From NCBI GenBank assembly GCA_045124255.1, contig JBGVLM010000007.1:54611-118610 (forward strand): 64,000 bases of DNA, read 5' to 3'. Source of the DNA: Eshraghiella sp045124255. GTDB lineage: Bacteria > Bacillota > Clostridia > Lachnospirales > Lachnospiraceae. A program made the position numbers and the translations under genes. Shown here piece by piece: positions 10,068 to 17,100 of this stretch. The notes beneath the pieces are model-generated. The model made no database searches and had not been told where the DNA came from. It was given only the letters and a program-made list of their open reading frames with translations. Positions within the stretch are counted from its first letter, which is position 1; each line of letters opens with the position of its first letter.

Positions 10068-11054
10068 ATAGAATCTGACAGTAAATTTTGCACCGCAAGG
10101 CATTACATTCTCTGCCTTAACCGTACCGTTCTGCTTAACAATTATCATTCGTGCAAGATTAAGCCCGACACCAAAGCCTTTCTCATCTGAATTTTTCCCT
10201 TTGTAGAAGCGTTTGAAAATATGCGGCAAATCCTCTTTGTCAATTCCGCAGCCGTTGTCCTGTATGACAATTTCCGTATAAAGGGCATTTTCCGCAGCAT
10301 TTATTTCAATTGTTCCTCCGTCAGGAGTATGCTCCATACAATTCTTCACAATATTACCGAGTGCTTCACAGGTCCATGAAACATCTCCTTTAAAATTCCC
10401 GTCCGTATTAATAACAAGCTTCTGACCGCGAAGCTCAACAGGAACCAGTAAGGGCTGACATGTGATGTCAATAAGCCTGTCAAGGCTTGTATTCTCCTCA
10501 TTAAAATCAATTGTTCCTGCATCGAGCTTTGATATTTTGAGCAAAGCATTAATAAGCCATTCTATCCTTGACAGCAGCTCATACAGCTCTCCTGACAGCT
10601 TATTTTTCCGCTCCTCTGAAATATCCGGCTCGGACATAAGAGATACCAGAAGATTGATTGAAGTAAGAGGTGTCCTTATCTGGTGGGAAATATCTGCTAT
10701 AGAATCCGCAAGATATCTTTTGTCCTCCAATAAAATCTGCTGCTGTTCCCTTAATCTTACCGTCATTTTGTAAATTTCACTTTTAAGAATTCCTAAATCA
10801 CCCTCACAGTACTCCTCAATAGATATGCTGTCATCACCATGAAGTATTCTGTTAATATCCGAAGCCAGTTTTGAAATTCGTGCGTATCTGTTATATGTAC
10901 TGATAAGATAAATCAATATAAAAATAATGCAGACAATAAATGCTTCAAGCCCATACAGCGGATTTAGCATATATGCCCCCGCCACTGCTGCAACAGATAC
11001 AATAGTGTATATTATAAGAGTTCTTGTGACCTCCGGATTGCGTAATAATTTCAT
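10053..11054 (-). CDS. sensor histidine kinase (short-loop membrane sensor)
   Basis: 333 aa. Two N-terminal helices separated by only a few residues (about 10-52) leave almost no outside domain, as in intramembrane-sensing kinases that read the state of a partner transporter. HisKA follows with DISHQIRTPLTS (His at about residue 124). HATPase has the N-box (NIVKNCMEHTPDGG), G1 (DNGCGI) and G2 (GFGVGLNLA). The track-level GTG at 11078 has no ribosome site. AGGAG lies 7 nt before the ATG at 11054, which I take as start. It lies 35 nt after the response-regulator stop, in one operon with it. Confidence 0.92.
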   Translation of the reverse strand: MKLLRNPEVTRTLIIYTIVSVAAVAGAYMLNPLYGLEAFIVCIIFILIYLISTYNRYARISKLASDINRILHGDDSISIEEYCEGDLGILKSEIYKMTVRLREQQQILLEDKRYLADSIADISHQIRTPLTSINLLVSLMSEPDISEERKNKLSGELYELLSRIEWLINALLKISKLDAGTIDFNEENTSLDRLIDITCQPLLVPVELRGQKLVINTDGNFKGDVSWTCEALGNIVKNCMEHTPDGGTIEINAAENALYTEIVIQDNGCGIDKEDLPHIFKRFYKGKNSDEKGFGVGLNLARMIIVKQNGTVKAENVMPCGAKFTVRFYKGTV

Positions 11055-11089
11055 AGCCTCTCTCCTAATATCTGACACATTCTGATTCT

Positions 11090-11758
11090 TTAATCCAGCT
11101 TATATCCCAGTCCGCGAACCGTCTTAATAATCACCGGATTCTGCGGGTCATCCTCTATTTTCTCCCTTAAGCGCTTGATATACACGGTTAATGTATTATC
11201 ATTGACAAATTCCCCTGCAATGTCCCATATAGCTTTCAGAAGCTTAACTCTTGAAAGAACAATACCCCTGTTATTTATAAAAACAAGCATCAGTCTGTAT
11301 TCCAATGCTGATAAATACAAATCCTTACCGTTCTTAACCGCCGTTCCCTTTACGGTGTCCACAAACACATCGCCTAACTTAATTACCGTTCCTGTACCAC
11401 CTGTAAGCCTTAGAATATTCTTAATTCTTGATACAAGCTCTTTTGGGCGGAAGGGCTTGGAAATATAGTCATCGGCCCCCATTTGAAATCCTATTACCGT
11501 ACTGTATTCATCTCCTGATGCTGTCAGAAATATCACCGGAATGCCATACTCTTTTTTAACGGCAGAGCATACTGCAAAACCGTTTCCGTCTGATAATGAA
11601 ATATCAAGCAGCACCAAATCAAAGCTTTCTGCTTCCAACGCCATTAATGCCTCACTCTGTCCGGAAGCACTTTGTATGCTAAAACCCTCATTTGTAAGAA
11701 AATCCGTAAGATTAACAACGATGCTTCTGTCATCTTCAACTAATAAAATCCTTGTCAT
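11090..11758 (-). CDS. OmpR/PhoB-family response regulator
   Basis: 222 aa cytoplasmic DNA-binding regulator. Receiver domain (1-115) with acid pair E8/D9-D10, phospho-acceptor D52 in LVLLDIS, the conserved T/S in PVIFLTASG and K in YISKPF. A C-terminal winged helix (about 125-222) has ALEYRLMLVFINNRG and the wing VRGLGYKLD. GGGG lies 9 nt before the ATG. It precedes the kinase gene and probably regulates the ABC exporter downstream. Confidence 0.94.
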   Translation of the reverse strand: MTRILLVEDDRSIVVNLTDFLTNEGFSIQSASGQSEALMALEAESFDLVLLDISLSDGNGFAVCSAVKKEYGIPVIFLTASGDEYSTVIGFQMGADDYISKPFRPKELVSRIKNILRLTGGTGTVIKLGDVFVDTVKGTAVKNGKDLYLSALEYRLMLVFINNRGIVLSRVKLLKAIWDIAGEFVNDNTLTVYIKRLREKIEDDPQNPVIIKTVRGLGYKLD

Positions 11759-11818
11759 ATGTTCACGCCCCTTTTTTCTCGAATTATATCAGATAATTAT
11801 TTTTTTATCAATAAATAC

Positions 11819-11848
11819 GGGCAGCAGGGATTTCATATCCTGCTGCCC
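11819..11848 (-). terminator. Rho-independent terminator after lipoprotein gene
   Basis: A perfect 10-bp stem (GGGCAGCAGG / CCTGCTGCCC) with a 10-nt loop lies 8 nt beyond the lipoprotein stop. AT-rich sequence follows on the minus strand. Confidence 0.75.
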
Positions 11849-11855
11849 ATGTCTG

Positions 11856-12173
11856 TTATCTTGTAGGGTCAAGCACTGTTACTGTATCATCCAGCATTGT
11901 TTCTACATCATCCCCAAGCTTATCAATCACACCTTCATGTGTTGTTGACTGTGTTTCCCTGTCATTAACATTATTGTGCTGCGTTGTGGTGTTGTGTTCT
12001 GTTGTAGTATTGTGCTGTGTTGTGGTATTGTGCTGTGTCGTGGTATTGTTTCTGTTCTCTGTACCAGAGTTTTCTGTAGTACTCCCATTTCTGTCATTCC
12101 TTGTACAGCCGCCGAAACCAAGCGTGCATAAAGCAAGGGTAAGACATAACAGTACATATTTCATCTTTTTCAT
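11856..12173 (-). CDS. small lipoprotein with tandem NTTTQH repeats
   Basis: 105 aa. It has a signal peptide MKKMKYVLLCLTLALCTLGF, then a lipobox-like FGG-C with lipidated Cys near residue 23. A low-complexity Thr/Asn/Gln/His stretch contains four exact-length hexapeptide units (residues 43-66, one Q changed to E). An acidic tail ends the protein (KLGDDVETMLDDTVTVLD). No function recognised; it may be a surface spacer or metal-binding low-complexity lipoprotein. AAGGAG gives a good start. It lies only 25 nt beyond the dapB terminator, so its own promoter is not obvious. Confidence 0.75.
   Translation of the reverse strand: MKKMKYVLLCLTLALCTLGFGGCTRNDRNGSTTENSGTENRNNTTTQHNTTTQHNTTTEHNTTTQHNNVNDRETQSTTHEGVIDKLGDDVETMLDDTVTVLDPTR
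11976..12047 (-). repeat. 18-bp tandem repeat (4 units) inside lipoprotein gene
   Basis: 72 bp made of four 18-bp units coding NTTTQH, NTTTQH, NTTTEH, NTTTQH. The unit length keeps frame, so copy-number change would lengthen or shorten the protein without breaking it. Confidence 0.85.
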
Positions 12174-12198
12174 TTTTCCTTCTCCTTACACATAAAAA

Positions 12199-12246
12199 AA
12201 TAGGGTACAGAATTCCACATTAAAATGAATATTCTGTATCCCTATT
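12199..12246 (-). terminator. terminator after dapB
   Basis: The stem AATAGGGATACAGAAT / ATTCTGTACCCTATT (one mismatch) has a 16-nt loop. A run of seven T on the minus strand follows at 12194-12200. It lies between dapB and the lipoprotein gene. Confidence 0.8.
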
Positions 12247-12269
12247 ATCTGCATTTCATTGAAAAATTA

Positions 12270-13025
12270 TTAGCCGATTACTTCCTTCATTGTATACAGC
12301 CCTGCGCCCTGTCCTTTAAGGTATTTCGCGGCTTCAACTGCTCCTTTGGCAAAAACTGCTTTGGAATATGCTGTATGTTTTACCTCAATAACCTCGTCCT
12401 CGCCGGCAAAAATAATTTCATGCTCGCCGACAATTGTACCGCCGCGGACTGCGCTGATTCCGATTTCCTTCTGCGGTCTTCTGATTCTGTCCTGTGAACG
12501 GTCAAATTTATATTCATATTTCTCAGGAAGACTCTCGTTAATCACATCAGCAAGCGCAAGTGCGGTTCCGCTTGGTGCATCAACTTTAAGATGATGATGC
12601 TTCTCAACAATTTCAATGTCAAAACCGGCCTCTGACAAAAGAGGAGATATCATTTTTAATACTTTAAATAAAGTATTAATTCCCAGCGACATATTTGCAG
12701 AGCGGAGAATTGCAACCTTCTTGGAAGCCTCATCAACCTTATTAAGCTGCTCCTCACTTAATCCCGTTGTACATAATACAAGCGGAATCTGCTTATCTAC
12801 CGCATAATCCAATAATCCGTCAACTGCCTTTGCTGAAGCAAAATCAATAATTACATCTGCCGCAACATCACATTTCTCAATTGAAGGGAATACCGGATAT
12901 GTATTTGTAATTCCGTCAAACGGGTCAATTCCTGCAACAATGCAGGCATTCTCATCTGCCGCAGCAATGTTGGTGATTACCTGTCCCATCTTGCCGTTGC
13001 AGCCATGCATAATAATATTAACCAT
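12270..13025 (-). CDS. dapB: 4-hydroxy-tetrahydrodipicolinate reductase
   Basis: NAD(P)H-dependent reduction of the DapA product to tetrahydrodipicolinate, in the lysine and diaminopimelate (peptidoglycan) pathway; cytoplasmic. The N-terminal Rossmann motif is GCNGKMGQ. DFASAKA and CTTGLSEEQ mark the cofactor region, and the catalytic and substrate motif is EKHHHLKVDAPSGTA. Length 251 aa is normal. I start at the ATG 13025 because AGG lies 9 nt upstream. An in-frame TTG at 13034 would abut the ribosome site. It lies 23 nt after dapA under the same lysine riboswitch. Confidence 0.96.
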   Translation of the reverse strand: MVNIIMHGCNGKMGQVITNIAAADENACIVAGIDPFDGITNTYPVFPSIEKCDVAADVIIDFASAKAVDGLLDYAVDKQIPLVLCTTGLSEEQLNKVDEASKKVAILRSANMSLGINTLFKVLKMISPLLSEAGFDIEIVEKHHHLKVDAPSGTALALADVINESLPEKYEYKFDRSQDRIRRPQKEIGISAVRGGTIVGEHEIIFAGEDEVIEVKHTAYSKAVFAKGAVEAAKYLKGQGAGLYTMKEVIG

Positions 13026-13048
13026 AGTTTTCAACCTGACTTTCTATT

Positions 13049-13933
13049 CTATAATACACCGTAGTTTGTAAGAGCGTTCTTTAATGTCTCAAGGTTCTTA
13101 GGTTCCATTGGTGATAAAGGCATTCTTACCGGTCCTACCTCCATACCCATAAGGTTTAAGGCCTCTTTAACAGGAATCGGGTTAACCTCGCAGAATAATG
13201 CATTGATAAGGTCAATTGCCTCAAGCTGTTTTCTGCATGAATCCTGTACATTGCCGTTAACATAGTCCATAACGATTTCATGTGTCTGTCTTGGTGCCAC
13301 ATTGGAAAGAACTGAAATAACACCCTTTCCGCCCAATGACATAATCGGAACAATCTGGTCATCATTGCCTGAATAAAGGTCAATCTCTCCGTTGGTAAGT
13401 GCCATAAGTGAAGCAACCTGTGAAATATTTCCTGACGCTTCCTTAATACCTACGATATTATCAACCTCTTTGAATAATTTCGCAGCAGTTGCAGGAAGGA
13501 TATTGCAGCCCGTTCTGCTTGGTACATTATACATAATAATCGGAAGCTTAACAGCATTGGCAATTCTGGTATAGTGGTCGATTAAGCCCTTCTGTGTTGC
13601 CTTATTGTAATATGGTGTAACCACTAAAAGTCCGTCAGCTCCTGCTTCCTCTGCCTCTACCGAAAGCTTAACCGCCGTCTGTGTGCAGTTTGAACCTGTT
13701 CCTGCAATAACAGGAACTCTTTTATTAACATGTTTTACGCAGAAACGGATAACCTCTGAATGCTCCTCCTCTGAAAGAGTTGCAGATTCTCCTGTTGTTC
13801 CGCAGATAATAATACTGTCCGTTCCGTTGTTAATCTGAAAATCGATTAATTCAGCGAGCTTTTCGTAATTAACGCTCTCGTCCTGATTCATAGGTGTTAT
13901 GATTGCAACACCTGCACCTGTAAAAATTGCCAT
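13049..13933 (-). CDS. dapA: 4-hydroxy-tetrahydrodipicolinate synthase
   Basis: Condenses aspartate semialdehyde with pyruvate, the first committed step to lysine and diaminopimelate. 294 aa TIM-barrel lyase: GTTGESATL (pyruvate site, Thr-Thr pair), the Tyr of PYYNKATQKG, and Schiff-base Lys in VGIKEASGNI. Strong AGGAGG 7 nt upstream. First gene of a dapA-dapB operon whose roughly 400-nt leader contains a lysine riboswitch and intrinsic terminator, so expression should fall when lysine is plentiful. Confidence 0.97.
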   Translation of the reverse strand: MAIFTGAGVAIITPMNQDESVNYEKLAELIDFQINNGTDSIIICGTTGESATLSEEEHSEVIRFCVKHVNKRVPVIAGTGSNCTQTAVKLSVEAEEAGADGLLVVTPYYNKATQKGLIDHYTRIANAVKLPIIMYNVPSRTGCNILPATAAKLFKEVDNIVGIKEASGNISQVASLMALTNGEIDLYSGNDDQIVPIMSLGGKGVISVLSNVAPRQTHEIVMDYVNGNVQDSCRKQLEAIDLINALFCEVNPIPVKEALNLMGMEVGPVRMPLSPMEPKNLETLKNALTNYGVL

Positions 13934-13980
13934 AATAAAGCCTCCTATATGATATTTATAAAATAGTTAAAAACAAGAAA

Positions 13981-14065
13981 GAATGCCGCTTGCGACATTC
14001 TCCGCCTGCGGCGGGTTGCGTAAGTAACATCTTCTGCTCCGCCGCAGTGCGCTCCTCACGGAGTG
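13981..14065. repeat. GC-rich palindromic element in dapA leader
   Basis: In an AT-rich leader this stretch is strikingly GC-rich and made of nested dyads. These are GAATGYCGC / GCGACATTC at 13981-14000, CCGCC-type arms at 14002-14015 versus 14037-14046, and a CACTCCGTGAGGAGCG hairpin at 14050-14065. It looks like a dispersed palindromic repeat unit dropped between the riboswitch terminator and dapA. No second copy lies in this window. Confidence 0.55.
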
Positions 14066-14070
14066 TTTTT

Positions 14071-14110
14071 TATTCTATAGGATAATTTCAACGAAATTTC
14101 CTATGGAATA
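14071..14110. repeat. long inverted repeat after the riboswitch terminator
   Basis: Arms of about 18 nt (TATTCTATAGGATAATTTC / GAAATTTCCTATGGAATA, one mismatch and one bulge) with a 3-nt centre. It abuts the GC-rich repeat element and may be part of it. It may act as an RNA stabiliser or a second hairpin in the dapA leader. Confidence 0.6.
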
Positions 14111-14139
14111 AAAAAAGAGCCAACGTGATGTCAGCTCTT
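14111..14139 (-). terminator. riboswitch expression-platform terminator
   Basis: On the minus strand AAGAGCTGAC / GTTGGCTCTT (GU pairs included) has a 5-nt loop and is followed by six T. An alternative pairing, CTTAAAGTA with TACTTTAAG just upstream, overlaps its 5' arm and serves as antiterminator. Confidence 0.85.
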
Positions 14140-14169
14140 AAAGTAATACTCTTATTAGAAAAAATATAC

Positions 14170-14345
14170 TTTAAGTAGCTCCCCATCGAAAAAAGATGAC
14201 AGTCATATGACTATTAATCATATGCCCAGCCCGAACAATCACAGTAATTGAACGACTTCGGCGCTACACCCTTTCAACCATGCTCATCTATGACTGCCAT
14301 ATCACACGGTATACTATTGAACAGCGCAACCTCTACTCTAAAATT
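14170..14345 (-). ncRNA. lysine riboswitch (L-box) aptamer
   Basis: The minus strand shows the conserved L-box blocks in order. These are GTAGAGGTTGCGC at the 5' side, GAAAGGGTGTAGCGCCGAAG in the core, GGGCTGGGCATATGATTAATAG, then TTCGATGGGGAGCTAC closing P1. A terminator with an overlapping antiterminator follows, and dapA-dapB lie downstream. Lysine binding should promote termination. No decisive departure from consensus is visible, though the last block reads GGGGAGC instead of the usual TGGAGAGC. Confidence 0.92.
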
Positions 14346-14412
14346 TTAACTTTATTAAGTGTATCACTACTATATATAATTGTCAACATTGATAAAATTT
14401 ATTCATAAAATT

Positions 14413-15042
14413 TTATTCATCAAAAAATTCGATTTTGCTTACTGAAACCTCATAAGCTACTCTCTTCTCACATTCATCCTCACTGATTTTTTTGGTATAT
14501 TCCCTGCTCTGGATTCTGCCGTATACCTGAATATGGCCGCCAACCTCAAAGCCTGCCGCATATCTCGCATTCCTGCCCCATGCAATACACGGAATATAAT
14601 CTGATTTGCCGTAAGGACGGTTTACTGCGATTAATAAATCTGCAATTTCCCTTCCCAAAGGTGTTTTTCTGTAAATCGGAGGCTTGCAGATATATCCGTC
14701 AAGGAAAATCTGATTAGTGCTGATTTCTTCATCATATACATCAAGAAACTCCAGTTCTCTTACAAAAATCGCAAGAACAAGTCTGTTTCTTGTCTCTTCG
14801 TGACTATTATGAGAGCGGAACTGTCCTGTTGCTTCAACCATCATTCCTCTCAAATCCTCAGTTACATCCACCAGTCTTTCTGATACAAGCAATGGAATAA
14901 TATCAACGCTGTTGCTAAGACGGCTGACTGAAATTTTAACTGTGTAGAAGCCCTCACCATAAACCTCGTGGCTGAATTCAAATTCCGATACCACTTCTCC
15001 TATAATAGTAACTCTGTTGTTTTCAATGACTTTGTCAATCAT
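14413..15042 (-). CDS. SSB-like protein with two OB folds
   Basis: 209 aa. Two tandem SSB/OB-type domains are visible. The first (1-100) has NRVTIIGEVVSEFEFSHEVYGEGFYTV-like strands. The second (about 110-209) has an SSB signature, NQIFLDGYICKPPIYRKTP then ADLLIAVNRPYGKSDYIPC and GHIQVYGRIQSREY. It lacks the acidic C-terminal tip of replicative SSB (it ends KIEFFDE, only weakly acidic). Probably a clostridial SSB paralogue of unknown role. It is divergent from typA with a spacer of about 170 nt. Confidence 0.8.
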   Translation of the reverse strand: MIDKVIENNRVTIIGEVVSEFEFSHEVYGEGFYTVKISVSRLSNSVDIIPLLVSERLVDVTEDLRGMMVEATGQFRSHNSHEETRNRLVLAIFVRELEFLDVYDEEISTNQIFLDGYICKPPIYRKTPLGREIADLLIAVNRPYGKSDYIPCIAWGRNARYAAGFEVGGHIQVYGRIQSREYTKKISEDECEKRVAYEVSVSKIEFFDE

Positions 15043-15129
15043 TCTTCTGTTTCTCCCTTCTTCATAAACAGTATATTTCTTTAATCAATATAATTTATGC
15101 GGTTCATACTACTTTTAGAACAAAAAATA

Positions 15130-15157
15130 TTGTAAAAAAAATAAAATATGATAAAAT
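15130..15157 (+). promoter_or_regulatory. typA: putative sigma-A promoter of typA
   Basis: TTGTAA, 16 nt, TAAAAT, in an A-rich spacer 58 nt ahead of the typA start. Consensus-like but in low-complexity sequence, so only moderate support. Confidence 0.5.
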
Positions 15158-15214
15158 ATTATGGTTGTATATTAAGCAAACTATTCATTTAATTTGAATT
15201 TTGGAGGATTTAAC

Positions 15215-17047
15215 ATGAATAAATCTCGTGACGATATCAGAAATATCGCAATTATTGCCCATGTTGACCATGGCAAAACAACTTTGGTAGACGAACTTTT
15301 AAAGCAGAGCGGAACATTCCGTGAGAATCAGGAGGTTGCCGAGCGTGTAATGGACTCAAATGATATTGAGCGTGAACGCGGAATCACTATTCTCTCCAAG
15401 AATACTGCCATTCACTACAAAGATACCAAGATTAACATTATAGACACTCCGGGGCACGCTGATTTCGGCGGCGAGGTTGAGCGTGTTCTTAAAATGGTTA
15501 ATGGTGTTATTCTTGTTGTTGATGCCTACGAAGGCGTTATGCCACAGACCAAATTCGTTCTCCAGAAGGCACTTGACCTTGATTTGGATTTAATCGTCTG
15601 TGTTAATAAAGTTGACAGACCTGAGGCAAGACCTGATGAGGTTGTGGATGAGATTCTTGAACTTTTACTTGAACTCGATGCTAACGATAAGCAGCTCGAC
15701 TGTCCATTTATTTTTGCCTCTGCAAGAAACGGCTTTGCCAAATATAATCTTGAAGATAATTCTACCACAATGGAGCCGCTTTTTGAAACAATTCTTTCAA
15801 ATATTCCTGCTCCGACAGGTGACGCTGAGGCTCCTTTGCAGCTTCTTATCAGTACAATTGACTATAACGAGTACGTTGGACGTATCGGTGTAGGTAAAAT
15901 AGACAACGGAACCATTAAGGTTAATCAGGAAGCTCTTCTTGTTAACCATCATGAACCTGATAAACATCAGAGAGTTAAGATTACCAAACTCTATGAATTT
16001 GACGGTCTTAATAAAATTGAGGTCAATGAAGCTTCAATGGGTTCAATAGTTGCAATTTCAGGAATTACCGATTTAAAAATCGGTGACACTGTATGTTCTG
16101 TTGACGAAGCAGTTGCAGTACCTTTCCAGAAGATTTCAGAGCCTACAATTGCAATGAATTTCCTCGTTAATGACTCACCGCTTGCAGGTCAGGAGGGTAA
16201 ATTCGTTACCTCCAGACATTTAAGGGACAGACTTATGCGTGAGCTTAATACTGATGTCAGCTTAAGAGTTGAAGAAACCGAATCAATGGATTCCTTCAAA
16301 GTATCCGGCCGTGGTGAACTACATCTTTCAGTATTAATCGAAAATATGCGTCGTGAAGGCTTTGAATTTGCAGTAAGCAAGCCTGAGGTACTTTTCCATT
16401 ATGACGAACGCGGCAACAAGCTGGAGCCTATGGAAGTTGCTTATGTTGATGTTCCTGAAGACTGTGCCGGAACGGTTATCCAGAAACTCAGCATGCGTAA
16501 GGGTGAATTAAACGGAATGGCACCGCTTAACGGCGGCACCACAAGACTTGAATTCTCCATTCCGTCAAGAGGATTAATCGGATATACCAACGAATTCCTT
16601 ACAGATACAAAGGGTTCAGGTGTAATCAATACTATTTTTGACGGCTATGGAGATTATAAGGGTGATATTTCATACCGTAAACAGGGTTCTCTTATTGCAT
16701 TTGAGAACGGAGAAGCAATCACCTATGGTCTTTTCAACGCACAGGAAAGAGGAACCTTATTTATAGGACCGGGCACCAAGGTATATGGTGGAATGATTGT
16801 AGGACAGACAGGCCGTTCTGAAGACATTGAAATCAATGTATGTAAGACCAAGCACCTTACCAATACACGTTCTTCAAGTGCCGATGATGCTTTAAGACTT
16901 GTACCGCCTAAAATATTGAGTCTTGAACAGTCAATCGAATTCATTGATACTGATGAACTTCTTGAGGTAACTCCTAAGAATCTTCGTATCCGTAAGAAAA
17001 TTCTTGACCCGACATTAAGATACAGAGCAAAGAAAAACGCTCAATAA
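15215..17047 (+). CDS. typA: ribosome-binding GTPase TypA/BipA
   Basis: 610 aa translational GTPase that binds ribosomes and helps 50S assembly and stress adaptation. G1 AHVDHGKTT (about 13-21), G2 ERERGITI, G3 DTPGHADF, G4 NKVDRPEA, G5 SARNG. EF-G-like domains II, III and V follow, plus the BipA-specific C-terminal domain (GERGTLFIGPGTKVYGGMIV region through RKKILDPTLR). Start taken at 15215, 7 nt after GGAGG. The upstream in-frame ATG at 15194 precedes that site. Monocistronic and followed by a strong hairpin. Confidence 0.97.
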   Translation: MNKSRDDIRNIAIIAHVDHGKTTLVDELLKQSGTFRENQEVAERVMDSNDIERERGITILSKNTAIHYKDTKINIIDTPGHADFGGEVERVLKMVNGVILVVDAYEGVMPQTKFVLQKALDLDLDLIVCVNKVDRPEARPDEVVDEILELLLELDANDKQLDCPFIFASARNGFAKYNLEDNSTTMEPLFETILSNIPAPTGDAEAPLQLLISTIDYNEYVGRIGVGKIDNGTIKVNQEALLVNHHEPDKHQRVKITKLYEFDGLNKIEVNEASMGSIVAISGITDLKIGDTVCSVDEAVAVPFQKISEPTIAMNFLVNDSPLAGQEGKFVTSRHLRDRLMRELNTDVSLRVEETESMDSFKVSGRGELHLSVLIENMRREGFEFAVSKPEVLFHYDERGNKLEPMEVAYVDVPEDCAGTVIQKLSMRKGELNGMAPLNGGTTRLEFSIPSRGLIGYTNEFLTDTKGSGVINTIFDGYGDYKGDISYRKQGSLIAFENGEAITYGLFNAQERGTLFIGPGTKVYGGMIVGQTGRSEDIEINVCKTKHLTNTRSSSADDALRLVPPKILSLEQSIEFIDTDELLEVTPKNLRIRKKILDPTLRYRAKKNAQ

Positions 17048-17059
17048 ACAGACAATAAA

Positions 17060-17094
17060 GGACTGCTGCAAAATGAAAATTTTTGCAGCAGTCC
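17060..17094. terminator. bidirectional terminator between typA and amidase
   Basis: A 14-bp stem (GGACTGCTGCAAAA / TTTTGCAGCAGTCC) between convergent genes, with T- or A-rich flanks on both sides. Confidence 0.85.
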
Positions 17095-17100
17095 ATTTTA

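Noticed and set aside
11927..12195. Extra open frames in other phases across the lipoprotein
   Set aside because: An 18-bp tandem repeat without stops keeps every phase open. Only the lipoprotein phase has a signal peptide and a ribosome site.
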